From an uncultured Paracoccaceae bacterium (lineage in GTDB: Bacteria > Pseudomonadota > Alphaproteobacteria > Rhodobacterales > Rhodobacteraceae), in contig CANMKS010000001.1 of assembly GCA_947498645.1 (NCBI GenBank), forward strand, positions 62,001 through 126,000: 64,000 nucleotides of DNA, written 5' to 3'. A program made the position numbers and the translations under genes. Below the pieces are notes generated by a model. The model made no database searches. It saw nothing but the letters and a program-made list of their open reading frames with translations, and had not been told where the DNA came from. Shown here one piece after another: positions 45,866-54,629 of the stretch. How positions within the stretch are numbered: position 1 is the stretch's first letter; every line of letters begins with the position of its first letter.

Positions 45866-46928
45866 AGGTTCTAAATTGCCGGAGGGTGTGCACCGCACGC
45901 AAGCAAAGCTCGCTGATGGCACAAAAAAGTACTACTTCGCCTTGCGAGGCTACAAAGGTTCTGGATTCTGGTCAGGTCAGGAGCTTTTCCCAAGATCGGC
46001 AGAATTCATGGCAGCGTACGTACAGGCCGTTGAGAGCTGCAAGCCAAAGGTCGTACTTCAGTCCAATGCCGACATCGTCGCGGAATATCTGGCAAGCGCG
46101 AATTTTCGAAAAAAGAAACCACGTACACAAGCTGACTACCGTCGTTGGCTTACCCGTTTTTCGGATGAGTTTGGCCCCGACGACATCTCAATGTGGGAGA
46201 TGGCTACGTCTAAGCGTTGGTTCAATAAGTGGCGACAGAAGTGGATTCATAGCGCAAAGCAGTATGACTACTGCGGAACGGTAACCACCCTGTTTCTAAA
46301 CTGGGCAGAATCCGAAGGTTACATCGCGACAAACGCAATTCAGGGATTGGAAAAGCTCTACGAAGTAGACCGTTCAGAAATTGTGTGGTCGCCAAGCGAA
46401 ATAGCAATGGTCACCGCGATTTGCCCCGAATGGGTTCGTCGCATTCTGATTGCTTCAACGGAAACTGGCCTGCGCCCCGGTGATCTTATCCGCCTTAGCC
46501 GCAACCAAATCGAGCAAACACCGGCGGGGCGTCGCATTCGCATCCGCACAAATAAGCGCGGCGTACCTGCCTACATTCCAGTTACTCAAGCGATGGCAAA
46601 TATCATTGATGAGACGCCTGAAGATTGCCTTTTGATTTTGACAAACGCTTCAGGCGGCGCACTTACGGAGCACAGAGCCTCTGAAGGTCTCAGACAGTGG
46701 CGCGACAAGGCAGGTTTGTTGCCAGAAGTGATCGGGTACGACTTGCGTCTCAATGACGCGAGAGGGACCGCCGCGACGCGTCTCCTGCGCGCTGGGCTTT
46801 CATTGGCACAAATTGCCGCTTGTATGGGTTGGTCAATCCGCACTGCAGCGACTATGATTGAGCGTTATGCAAAGGTTTCAGCGGAAGAAACCGACGATGT
46901 TCTGGCCGCGTTAGCGGCGGCGAAGTGA
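45858..46928 (+). CDS. int: Tyrosine recombinase/integrase of the tRNA-Cys element
   Basis: A 356-residue, apparently intact integrase (MARGSKLPEGVHRTQ). Catalytic features: R in ETGLRPGDLIRLS, K in RTNKRGV, box II RLNDARGTAATRLL (arginine kept, the usual histidine replaced by N or shifted), W in CMGWSIRT and nucleophile Y in MIERYAK. The gene ends 87 bp from the tRNA-Cys 3' end, the expected place for the enzyme that recombines at this tRNA. It is coupled to the xis-like gene by an 8-bp overlap. Confidence 0.9.
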   Translation: MARGSKLPEGVHRTQAKLADGTKKYYFALRGYKGSGFWSGQELFPRSAEFMAAYVQAVESCKPKVVLQSNADIVAEYLASANFRKKKPRTQADYRRWLTRFSDEFGPDDISMWEMATSKRWFNKWRQKWIHSAKQYDYCGTVTTLFLNWAESEGYIATNAIQGLEKLYEVDRSEIVWSPSEIAMVTAICPEWVRRILIASTETGLRPGDLIRLSRNQIEQTPAGRRIRIRTNKRGVPAYIPVTQAMANIIDETPEDCLLILTNASGGALTEHRASEGLRQWRDKAGLLPEVIGYDLRLNDARGTAATRLLRAGLSLAQIAACMGWSIRTAATMIERYAKVSAEETDDVLAALAAAK

Positions 46929-46945
46929 ACGCAAAAAGAACATCA

Positions 46946-46957
46946 ATTGTAAAATGA
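46946..46957. repeat. Candidate integrase arm site, right copy
   Basis: ATTGTAAAATGA, matching 30933-30944; a further TGTAAAATG follows at 46960-46968. It lies between the integrase stop and the right attachment repeat. Confidence 0.45.
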
Positions 46958-47014
46958 CATGTAAAATGGGCCATGCGCGTAGCGGAGTCGCTTGCCTAAG
47001 TCATTGAAAGTAAA

Positions 47015-47061
47015 TGGAGGCGAGTACCGGAATCGAACCGGTCTACACGGATTTGCAATCC
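47015..47061. repeat. Right attachment repeat (within tRNA-Cys)
   Basis: This is the 47-bp partner of 30857-30903. It forms the 3' part of the intact tRNA-Cys gene, from encoded CCA to the anticodon stem, so integration leaves the tRNA functional. Confidence 0.93.
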
Positions 47062-47088
47062 GCTGCATAACCTACCTGCCCACTCGCC
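47015..47088 (-). tRNA. tRNA-Cys (anticodon GCA)
   Basis: On the minus strand the acceptor GGCGAGT (47088-47082) pairs with ACTCGCC, followed by T and encoded CCA (47018-47015). The anticodon arm GCGGA-TTGCAAA-TCCGT gives GCA (47056-47054). The T-arm contains GGTTCGATTCC. Length is 74 nt with CCA. The 3' two-thirds are duplicated at 30857, which marks it as the target of the element to its left. Confidence 0.97.
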
Positions 47089-47256
47089 TTGCTGCACAGT
47101 CACCTAAGGATGCTGCCTTGCAAGGTCAAGCCGTTATCGCAGCGTTTGCACTGCCATCATGTCCCAGAGCGCGATATCGTAGTTTCCTTTCGCCTGCTGG
47201 GTCGCTAATCTGTGCGGACCGCCGCGTCGCCGGTATCTTGTTGATTTGGAAGACCG

Positions 47257-48381
47257 ATGTCCCGTTCGATCCTTTTTGTCACCGGCACCCGTGCGGATTT
47301 CGGCAAGCTGGAGCCGCTTGCCACGGCCACCCGCGATGCGGGTTTTGCAGTCTCTTTCTTTGTCACCGGTATGCATATGCTGTCGCGCTATGGGCTGACC
47401 AAGGTCGAGGTCCACCGCACCCCCGGTGTCCAAGTGCATGAGTTCCTCAACCAGCGGCCCGGCGACCCGCAGGACATGGTGCTGGCCAAGACTGTCACCG
47501 GGTTCTCGGATTTCGTCAAAGAGGCGCGGCCTGACCTTGTGGTCATCCATGGTGACAGGGTTGAGGCGCTTGCATGTGCCCTCGTTTGCGCCACCAACTA
47601 TATTCGCTGTGCGCATATTGAAGGTGGCGAAGTCTCTGGCACCATTGATGAGATCTATCGCCATTGTAACTCCAAACTGGCAAGCGATCATTTTGTGTCA
47701 TCCGATGATGCGGCACGGCGTGTGATGGCGCTGGGGGAACCCAAGTCGCATATTCATGCCATTGGCTCGCCTGAGCTGGATTTTCACGCAGGCCCCTCTG
47801 GCGTTAGTCTGGCAGAGGTCAAATCCCGTTATGATCTGCCATTTGATGACTATGGTATTTGCGTCTTTCACCCTGTCACATCGGAGGCCGACAGCATGGG
47901 TGCGCAGGCTGCCTCGCTTTTTGGCGCATTGGCCGCGTCAGGCCGACCGTTTGTGGTGATTGCCCCGAATAACGACCCCGGCTCAGCCGCGATTTTTGAT
48001 GCTATTGGCAACGTCCCAAAAGATCAGTTTCGCGTCCTGCCATCCATGCGCTTTGCGCATTTCTCTGAACTGATGAAGAATGCCAGCGCCATGGTTGGAA
48101 ATTCTTCTGCCGGTGTACGCGAGGCGCCGTTCATCGGGGTTCCATCGCTGGATATCGGCACCCGCCAGACAAACCGCGCGAAATCACCTTCGGTGTTCTT
48201 TGCTGATGCCGCGGACACAGGTGCAATCGAACAATTCCTGCGCACCGAATGGGGCAAGTCCTATCCGCGCCATGATGCCTTTGGTGGCGGAAGTGCCGCG
48301 TCACGCTTTGCCGATATTCTCAAAGCCGCCCCTTTCTGGGAAACGTCACTGCAAAAAACCTTTCATGACACGGCCATCTGA
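47257..48381 (+). CDS. neuC: UDP-N-acetylglucosamine 2-epimerase (hydrolysing), NeuC-like
   Basis: A 374-residue cytoplasmic GT-B-fold enzyme that would convert UDP-GlcNAc to ManNAc plus UDP. Family marks are LFVTGTRADFGKLEPL at the N-terminus, VIHGDRVEALACAL, AHIEGGEVSGTIDEIYRH and MVGNSSAGVREAPFIGVPS. ManNAc feeds sialic-acid-type nonulosonates or other surface sugars. The 3' end overlaps the first Kdo-transferase-like gene by 17 bp, which places it in an envelope-sugar operon. No neuB or neuA is seen here, so the final product is unknown. Confidence 0.9.
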   Translation: MSRSILFVTGTRADFGKLEPLATATRDAGFAVSFFVTGMHMLSRYGLTKVEVHRTPGVQVHEFLNQRPGDPQDMVLAKTVTGFSDFVKEARPDLVVIHGDRVEALACALVCATNYIRCAHIEGGEVSGTIDEIYRHCNSKLASDHFVSSDDAARRVMALGEPKSHIHAIGSPELDFHAGPSGVSLAEVKSRYDLPFDDYGICVFHPVTSEADSMGAQAASLFGALAASGRPFVVIAPNNDPGSAAIFDAIGNVPKDQFRVLPSMRFAHFSELMKNASAMVGNSSAGVREAPFIGVPSLDIGTRQTNRAKSPSVFFADAADTGAIEQFLRTEWGKSYPRHDAFGGGSAASRFADILKAAPFWETSLQKTFHDTAI

Positions 48382-49612
48382 AGTGCGGCCGGGCTGGGGC
48401 CTGCGCAGTTATCTTGCCGCAAGCCACCTCATCCCTTTGGTGGTTGCCCCCCTGCTCCGCCGCCGTTTGAGACGCGGCAAAGAACACCCCACGCGCTGGC
48501 CCGAGAAACAAGGCATGGGTTTGGCACCGCGCCCTGAAGGGCCGTTGATTTGGCTGCATGCGGTGGGCCTGGGCGAAGTGCTGTCATTGCGTGGGGTGAT
48601 TGCGCGCATGGCGGCCGCGCGTCCCGATGTATCCTTTCTGGTCACATCCACAACAGCCGTATCCGCAGAGGTGTTTGAAAAGAACGCACCAGCTCGCACA
48701 ATGCATCAGTTTCTGCCGCTAGACGCCCCACGCTATCGCAAACGCTTTCTGGATCACTTTGCCCCTGATCTTTGTATATGGGCAGAGCAGGATCTGTGGC
48801 CGGGCTTTGTCAGTGCGATTGCGGCACGTGGCATTCCTCAGTGCATCATCGCGGCACGGATGAATGCGAAATCCTTCAAAGCCCATCAAAGGGCGCAAAG
48901 TCTTTTTTGCGATCTTTATCAGATGATGGCGCTGGTCACAGCACAGGATCAGGCAACCGCCACCCATTTGGAAAGCCTCGGCGCTACGGTACGTGTGACG
49001 GGATCGTTAAAGCCGGCAGCACCGGCGCTGACCTGCGACCCAACCGCGCTGGGTACATTGCGCGCCGCCATAGCAGACCGTTTCGTCTGGGCAGTAGCCC
49101 CGGCATACGCTGAGGATGCCAAACATGCGCGTGCGGCTCACGACACCCTTCGTCAGTCAGACCCCACCGCACTTTTGATCGTTGTTCCGCGACACCCTGC
49201 CGCTTTCGCTGACGATCCAGCGCCAAAACGATCCAACGGCCAATGGCCCGACCAAAACACACCTGTCTGGCATTGCGATACCTTCGGCGAATTGGGGATG
49301 ATCTACCGTGTCGCGCAAGCTGTGTTGATCGGTGGCACCTTCAGTGACATTGAAGGGCACAACCCTTGGGAAGCCGCGACACTTTCCACTGCCATTCTGT
49401 GCGGTCCCCGCAGGGCAAATTTTCAGACGGATTTTGACGCATTGATCAGTGCAGAGGCCGCCGTGCCGGTTGCCGATGCGGATGGGTTGGCCATCGCCCT
49501 GCAAAAGCAAGATCTGACCGCGCTTGGCGAGAGGGCCGCAAATCTGGTTACCAACGCGGCTGCGGCGACGGATCAGCTGGCGACGGATCTCTTGCAGATG
49601 GTAAAGGCCTGA
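48365..49612 (+). CDS. Kdo-transferase-like glycosyltransferase (WaaA paralogue 1)
   Basis: A 415-residue protein from the ATG at 48365 (MTRPSEVRPGWGLRSYL). An N-terminal membrane anchor (LAASHLIPLVVAPLL) is followed by WLHAVGLGEVLS, containing the G-E catalytic pattern of WaaA, then WAEQDLWPGF and the C-terminal GGTFSDIEGHNPWEAA donor-site motif. It belongs to the GT30 group that adds Kdo from CMP-Kdo to lipid A at the inner membrane. Only 1 bp separates it from the second paralogue, so the two probably act in series or on different acceptors. Confidence 0.85.
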   Translation: MTRPSEVRPGWGLRSYLAASHLIPLVVAPLLRRRLRRGKEHPTRWPEKQGMGLAPRPEGPLIWLHAVGLGEVLSLRGVIARMAAARPDVSFLVTSTTAVSAEVFEKNAPARTMHQFLPLDAPRYRKRFLDHFAPDLCIWAEQDLWPGFVSAIAARGIPQCIIAARMNAKSFKAHQRAQSLFCDLYQMMALVTAQDQATATHLESLGATVRVTGSLKPAAPALTCDPTALGTLRAAIADRFVWAVAPAYAEDAKHARAAHDTLRQSDPTALLIVVPRHPAAFADDPAPKRSNGQWPDQNTPVWHCDTFGELGMIYRVAQAVLIGGTFSDIEGHNPWEAATLSTAILCGPRRANFQTDFDALISAEAAVPVADADGLAIALQKQDLTALGERAANLVTNAAAATDQLATDLLQMVKA

Positions 49613-49613
49613 T

Positions 49614-50906
49614 ATGCCGACAAACTTCCCCAGCCCCAAACTCCGTCTGGCCCTGATCGGCTACAGTTTCCTGTGGTGGCTCTTGTTGCCTCTGGCAATG
49701 CTGTACCTGTGGCGGCGAGGGCGCAAGGATCCGCTGTATTTTCAGCATTTGGGTGAACGGTTTGGCCGCTATCCCACCACGCTGAAATCACCTGTCTGGG
49801 TCCATGCAGTCTCGCTTGGTGAAATGCGCTCGGCCACACCGTTGATCCGGGGTTTGCTCGCGCAGGGTGAACGCATCGTGACCACCCATTTCACCCCTGC
49901 CGGGCGGCGCGAAGCCCTGCGCGAATTCGCAACTGAAATTGCCGCGGGCACAGTGCAGGTGATCTGGGTGCCATTGGAGTATGGCTTTGCCTACCGGCGT
50001 TTCCTGTCGCAGTTCACGCCCAAATACGGTCTGGTCATGGAGATCGAGATTTGGCCGCGCATGATCATGGCCTGCCGTAAGCACGGCACACCACTGTTCA
50101 TGTGTAACGCCCAATACCCAAAGAAGAGTTTTGAGAAAGATCAGCAAGGTTTGGGGCTGCGCGCAGCACTTGTGGGTGGTTTTGCTGGCGCATTTGTCAA
50201 ATCCACAGCGCACCATGATCGCTGCGCCGCTCTTGGCATGAAGAATATCCACATCACGGGCGAATTGCGCTTTGACCAACCCATTCCGCAGTCACAACTG
50301 GATGCCGCGGCCACCTGCCGGGATGCGCTGACCAAGGGCCGCCAAAGTTTCACCCTGACCAGCGTGGTCGAGGGCGAAGATGCCATCTACATCGACATGA
50401 TCCGCCAGACCAAAGGACTTTTCTTCACCTATGTACCACGCGCACCTGAGCGGTTTGACGAAGTGGCAGAGATGCTGCGTGCCGCTGGGTTGCGATACGC
50501 GCGCAGGTCAGAGATTTTGGATGGTAACCTCGTGCTGACAACACTCACCCCAGACGTAGATGTCCTTCTAGGCGACAGCATGGGCGAGATGTATTTCTAT
50601 CTGGGGCTCTGCGATCAGGTCATCGTTGGGGGCGGTTTTGTTCCAAAAGGCGCACACAATGTCATTGAGCCACTGGCGCTCAAGAAACCCGTGATCGTCG
50701 GCCCCCATATCTGGACGATCGAATATCCCGCGAACGAGGCCATAGCAGCCGGGGTCTGCCACAATGTACATTCTGCGGATGAACTATTGGCGGCGGTACA
50801 AACACCTCAGAGCGTCACCGACACCCAGATCGACGCCTTTTATGCCGCCCATGCGGGTGGCGTGGCGCGGACATTGGCGGCCATCCCAAAGGCGTTGAAG
50901 GATTAG
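49614..50906 (+). CDS. waaA: 3-deoxy-D-manno-octulosonic acid transferase
   Basis: A 430-residue GT30 protein (MPTNFPSPKLRLALIGY). Membrane anchor LWWLLLPLAMLYLW, then WVHAVSLGEMRSA (catalytic Glu), MEIEIWPRMIMAC, CNAQYPKKSFEKDQ and GGGFVPKGAHNVIEPLALK. It fits the main WaaA that attaches Kdo to lipid IVA better than the preceding paralogue. Its 3' end overlaps the convergent modC by 4 bp. Confidence 0.9.
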   Translation: MPTNFPSPKLRLALIGYSFLWWLLLPLAMLYLWRRGRKDPLYFQHLGERFGRYPTTLKSPVWVHAVSLGEMRSATPLIRGLLAQGERIVTTHFTPAGRREALREFATEIAAGTVQVIWVPLEYGFAYRRFLSQFTPKYGLVMEIEIWPRMIMACRKHGTPLFMCNAQYPKKSFEKDQQGLGLRAALVGGFAGAFVKSTAHHDRCAALGMKNIHITGELRFDQPIPQSQLDAAATCRDALTKGRQSFTLTSVVEGEDAIYIDMIRQTKGLFFTYVPRAPERFDEVAEMLRAAGLRYARRSEILDGNLVLTTLTPDVDVLLGDSMGEMYFYLGLCDQVIVGGGFVPKGAHNVIEPLALKKPVIVGPHIWTIEYPANEAIAAGVCHNVHSADELLAAVQTPQSVTDTQIDAFYAAHAGGVARTLAAIPKALKD

Positions 50907-51964
50907 CGCCCGATATCCTCTGGCCCGACAGCGGTGGCCTTAATGATCGCGAATACTGCCTGGCCTTCTGAAAGCCCCATGCGTTGGGCGCTGCGCCGCG
51001 TCACGCGCGCCAGCAGATGATCATCGCCTGCTTGCAATCCGACGGCCACACCCGGCCCACGCCCTTGGGACACTTGGGTAATTGTGACCGGCAGCACGTT
51101 CAATGCACTCATCCCCTTGGGTTTCTCGGTCGCCAAAATGACGTCCTGCGCCGGGATGCGTACACGCACGGTTTGGCCCAACACACCCAATATCCCCGGC
51201 ATCATCAGCCGTCCGCCAGAAAACAACAGCTCGGTCAGCCCATCGTCCAGCAGGCGGCCAGCAACCTTTGTCTCGATTACAGCACCCGCCGCGCGGACAC
51301 CCAGCAAAGGCACGGCTTGAGGTTGCGACAGCACCTGCCCCATCGGGCCGTGGATCGCAACCTTGCCGGCATCCATCACAACCAGCGTCGTCGCAAGACG
51401 CGCCACCTCTGACATGTCGTGGCTAACATAGAGGATCGGGATTTTCACCTCATCCCTGAGCCGCTCGAAGTAAGGCAGAATTTCTGCCTTGCGGGCCGCA
51501 TCAAGTGCTGCCAGTGGCTCATCCATCAACAACAATTGCGGATCACACATCAGCGCACGGCCCAGAGCAACGCGCTGCTGTTCACCGCCGGACAAACTGG
51601 CGGGCATCCGGTCCAGCAGGTGCTCCAATCCCAGCACGTCAATCACCCGCGCCTCGTCATATGTACCGCCATAGCGCAGATTGCGTAGCACGGACATATG
51701 CGGGAACAAGCGCGCATTTTGGAAAACAAAACCGATACGCCGGTGTTGCGGCGCAAGGTCGATCCGCCGCTCATGATCAAAGAGTGTCACATCACCGACG
51801 CAAATGCGCCCGGTCGTTGGGGTCAGCAAACCGGCCACAGCGTTGACAACGGACGTCTTGCCAGAGCCTGACACCCCAAAAACCGCAGTCACCCCTGCGG
51901 GTGCCTCAAAGCTGGCATCAAGCGCAAACGCGCCGAGTTGTTTTTTGACTGCGACGCGGATCAT
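50903..51964 (-). CDS. modC: Molybdate ABC transporter ATP-binding protein
   Basis: A 353-residue ATPase from the ATG at 51964 (MIRVAVKKQLGAFAL), which overlaps the modB stop by ATGA. Walker A FGVSGSGKTSV, signature LSGGEQQRVALGRAL, Walker B LLLMDEPLAALD and a C-terminal molybdate-binding (TOBE) domain (SALNVLPVTITQV ...) are present. It powers ModB for molybdate or tungstate import. Confidence 0.95.
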   Translation of the reverse strand: MIRVAVKKQLGAFALDASFEAPAGVTAVFGVSGSGKTSVVNAVAGLLTPTTGRICVGDVTLFDHERRIDLAPQHRRIGFVFQNARLFPHMSVLRNLRYGGTYDEARVIDVLGLEHLLDRMPASLSGGEQQRVALGRALMCDPQLLLMDEPLAALDAARKAEILPYFERLRDEVKIPILYVSHDMSEVARLATTLVVMDAGKVAIHGPMGQVLSQPQAVPLLGVRAAGAVIETKVAGRLLDDGLTELLFSGGRLMMPGILGVLGQTVRVRIPAQDVILATEKPKGMSALNVLPVTITQVSQGRGPGVAVGLQAGDDHLLARVTRRSAQRMGLSEGQAVFAIIKATAVGPEDIGR

Positions 51965-52656
51965 GGCCGCCCGATCCGTTTGGCCATGCGCCGGGCCAGC
52001 CATTCCGACATCAACAGCGCGCCCATCGCCAGGATGATGGACACGACCACCAACCGCAGCACGGCAGGTTCACCACCGGGCACCTGAAGCAATCCGTAGA
52101 TCGCCGTCGGGATCGTCTGGGTCTGTCCGGGGATCGCGGCAACAAACGTGATAGTCGCGCCAAACTCGCCCAGTGCCTTGGCAAATCCAAGAATACCCCC
52201 CGCCAGAATACCTGGCAGAACCAAAGGCAAGGTCACCGTCCACAAGATGCGCCAGCGCGATGCACCCAAGGTCGCCGCGGCTTCTTCCAGGCCGGGGTCG
52301 ACGGCCTCAAACCCCAGCCGGATCGCGCGGACCATAAGTGGAAACGCCATGATGGCCGCAGCCAGTGCTGCGCCCGTCCAGCGAAACGCAAATGTAATCC
52401 CAAACTGCGCCAGAAATCCACCCAGCGGGCCTTGTTGGCCGAACACAACCAACAACAGATAGCCAGTGACCACCGGAGGCAGCACCAAAGGCAAATGCAC
52501 AAGCCCGTTCAGCAGCTGCCGTCCGACAAAGCGTTTGCGTGCCAGAATATAGGCAATCCAGATTGCCACCGGCAATGCCGCCAGTGTTGCAACCAGAGCG
52601 ACACGCAGCGACAACAGGATCGCAGTCCATTCCTCTGCACCCAACCCTAGGGTCAT
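51961..52656 (-). CDS. modB: Molybdate ABC transporter permease
   Basis: A 231-residue inner-membrane permease with five or so transmembrane helices and the EAA-type loop EEAAATLGASRWRILWTVTL that docks ModC. Segments VRAIRLGFEAVDPGLE and GGILGFAKALGEFGATI are typical of ModB. ATGA overlaps join it to modA and modC. Confidence 0.95.
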   Translation of the reverse strand: MTLGLGAEEWTAILLSLRVALVATLAALPVAIWIAYILARKRFVGRQLLNGLVHLPLVLPPVVTGYLLLVVFGQQGPLGGFLAQFGITFAFRWTGAALAAAIMAFPLMVRAIRLGFEAVDPGLEEAAATLGASRWRILWTVTLPLVLPGILAGGILGFAKALGEFGATITFVAAIPGQTQTIPTAIYGLLQVPGGEPAVLRLVVVSIILAMGALLMSEWLARRMAKRIGRP

Positions 52657-53399
52657 TCGCCCTGCTCCAGTGGTGCAAGAAACCCGGCTTCAGCTAAGGC
52701 AGCCTGACCTGCATCGCTAAGCAGATAGGCCAGAAACGCGGCAGCCGCAGGTTCTGTTGATTGTGTTGTGATCGCGCCAACATACCGTATGGGCGGATGT
52801 GCATCAGCCGGAACGACCGCAAGTTCCTTGACGTCCTGCGATACCTGCACATCTGACTGATAAACAATACCCAATGGTGCCTGCCCCCGCGCAACAAGAG
52901 CGAGTGCTGCACGCACATTATCAACCTCGGCCAGCCTGTCCGAAAGCGCGTCCCAAAGGCCCAGTGATTGCAATGCTGCCTTGGCGTAGATTCCCGCAGG
53001 CACGGCTTTGGTCAGGCCAACAGCGACGCGGCCGTTGCCCAATGCGCGCAATATGGATGCTTCGTCCAATGCAATCGCGGTCGCATCAGCATGACCCACC
53101 ACAACCAAACGGTTGCTTGCAAAGTCAATGATTGATGTCGCTTGCACATCACCCGCCTCGGATAGCACCGTCATCCAATCGGCATTGGCCAGCAAAACAA
53201 CATCTGCCGGAGCGCCCAGCCCAACCTGCCGCGCCAAGGTGCCACTGCCCCCATAGGACACGACAACGTCACCAAAGGCCGCCGCGACCCGGTCGAGTGG
53301 TTCTTTCAGGCTGGCCGCTGCAAAAACGACAACCTCCGCCCGCACAGCGTTCGCTGAGAGGCTCAGAAATATCGCAAGCATGAGGGTACGTCCTGACAT
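52653..53399 (-). CDS. modA: Molybdate-binding periplasmic protein
   Basis: About 248 residues from the ATG at 53399 (MSGRTLMLAIFLSLSANA); a 12-residue longer form from 53435 is possible. The N-terminus is a signal peptide ending ANAVRA. The mature part starts EVVVFAAASLKEPLDRV and includes VSYGGSGTLARQV and APADVVLLANADWM, the oxyanion-contact segments of ModA. It is first in modABC; I see no clear ModE site. Confidence 0.93.
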   Translation of the reverse strand: MSGRTLMLAIFLSLSANAVRAEVVVFAAASLKEPLDRVAAAFGDVVVSYGGSGTLARQVGLGAPADVVLLANADWMTVLSEAGDVQATSIIDFASNRLVVVGHADATAIALDEASILRALGNGRVAVGLTKAVPAGIYAKAALQSLGLWDALSDRLAEVDNVRAALALVARGQAPLGIVYQSDVQVSQDVKELAVVPADAHPPIRYVGAITTQSTEPAAAAFLAYLLSDAGQAALAEAGFLAPLEQGE

Positions 53400-53438
53400 G
53401 CGTCGGACTATCCGGCGGTTCGCTGGGCGTTGCAAGCG

Positions 53439-54596
53439 CTAGACCCAGACCGCGCGGCGGGCCGCCAGTTGGGCCGTGCGTCCGCGCAGGTCATCACTGA
53501 TTGCGCCATTGCGTGGCGCGTCCTGCAAGGTGCTGATCCAATGCGGTTCGGGATAGTGCTGTCGCATGGGGCCGCGCCATGTCAGCGCGCCCAGGATTGC
53601 CTGGGCATCGGGTGGCAAGATGTCGGGAATTGCACGACCATTCAGAATGCCCCAGACACCCGTCCACAAACGGCCAACCGACCATGGGTTATACCCGCCA
53701 CCACCCAGAACCAGATATCGGTGCGCCAGCGGCATCAGGGCCGCGACGATTGCCCAATGCGCGTTGTTGGACAGGGCAAGCCGCGATTGGCGGTCCTCGG
53801 TTACGGCATCTGCACCGCATTGCAGGACAATCGCATCGGGGCGGAACGCCGCGACCACGGGCAGGATCAGGGTGTCCCGGATCAGCGCCATTTCATCATC
53901 ATGCATGCCCGCAGGCACTGGCAGATTGAACACCTGTCCAATACCTGCATAGGTTAGCAGCCCCGTACGCGGCCAGCGGTTTTCCTCATGCACGGAAATC
54001 AACAGCGTATCGGGGTCATCAGCAAAGGCGTATTCGACTCCGTCTGGATGGTGAGCATCAATATCAACGTAAGCGATCCGCTGTGCCCCGTTACGTCTGA
54101 GCGATTGAATGGCAAGCACGGGATCGTTGAGGTAGCAGAAACCATTTGCCCGGTCCGGCATACCGTGATGGGTGCCGCCCGCGGGCGAATAGATCACGCC
54201 GCCGTTGGTCAGCAATTCTCCTGCCAGCAAGGACGCCCCGGCAGAGGTGGCGGGACGGCGGTACATCTCGGGGAAGATGGGGTTGGATGGGCTGCCAAGA
54301 CCGTGACGGAGACGTGTCTGATCGGTCACGGCTTGTGCGGCTTCGGCAGCTTGCAAAGCATTCAGGTACGCGACCGTATGAAACCCTGCCAAGGCCGCAG
54401 GTTTCGCGCGCGGGCTGACAATAAATTGCGCAGGCGTCAGCCACCCAAGGCTACGTGCCAAATCCATCACCGTCGAAACACGCGGCACCCGCAGCGGATG
54501 CCAATCACCATAACTTGAGTGCCGATAAATCTCGGAGCCGATAAATCGGGGCGCAGGGGTTGCCCCCGCAACCGTGCTCTGCGTAACGTCGGCCAT
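53439..54596 (-). CDS. Histone deacetylase-like / AcuC family amidohydrolase
   Basis: A 385-residue zinc-dependent deacetylase-fold protein from the ATG at 54596 (MADVTQSTVAGATPAPRF). Catalytic motifs: GGTHHGMPDRANGFCYLND (tandem His), YVDIDAHHPDGVEYAF (zinc ligands), SVHEENRWPRTG and the C-terminal LGGGGYNPWSVGR. Bacterial relatives include AcuC and acetylpolyamine amidohydrolases; the substrate is not decided by sequence. It is divergent from the Nudix gene and lies 40 bp upstream of the modA end of the mod operon. Confidence 0.88.
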   Translation of the reverse strand: MADVTQSTVAGATPAPRFIGSEIYRHSSYGDWHPLRVPRVSTVMDLARSLGWLTPAQFIVSPRAKPAALAGFHTVAYLNALQAAEAAQAVTDQTRLRHGLGSPSNPIFPEMYRRPATSAGASLLAGELLTNGGVIYSPAGGTHHGMPDRANGFCYLNDPVLAIQSLRRNGAQRIAYVDIDAHHPDGVEYAFADDPDTLLISVHEENRWPRTGLLTYAGIGQVFNLPVPAGMHDDEMALIRDTLILPVVAAFRPDAIVLQCGADAVTEDRQSRLALSNNAHWAIVAALMPLAHRYLVLGGGGYNPWSVGRLWTGVWGILNGRAIPDILPPDAQAILGALTWRGPMRQHYPEPHWISTLQDAPRNGAISDDLRGRTAQLAARRAVWV

Positions 54597-54629
54597 AGCC
54601 CCGATGTAATGCTTTTTGTGGTGGAGAAC

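Larger units (their letters stand above)
30857..47061. mobile_element. Satellite-like integrative element at tRNA-Cys
   Basis: The element is bounded by the 47-bp direct repeats at 30857-30903 and 47015-47061; repeat-to-repeat spacing is 16158 bp. It carries an intact integrase 87 bp from the tRNA, a small excisionase-like gene, a primase-helicase and one hypothetical gene, all in one direction. There are no conjugation, capsid, portal or terminase genes. The remaining cargo is defence-like: Gabija, GHKL/HNH module, nucleotidyltransferase, ART-like protein, resolvase and a transposase. This layout resembles P4-type phage satellites; the class assignment is inference. Confidence 0.85.

Noticed and set aside
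22666-47014. CRISPR array or cas genes in the accessory region
   Set aside because: No regularly spaced direct repeats and no Cas-like proteins were seen.
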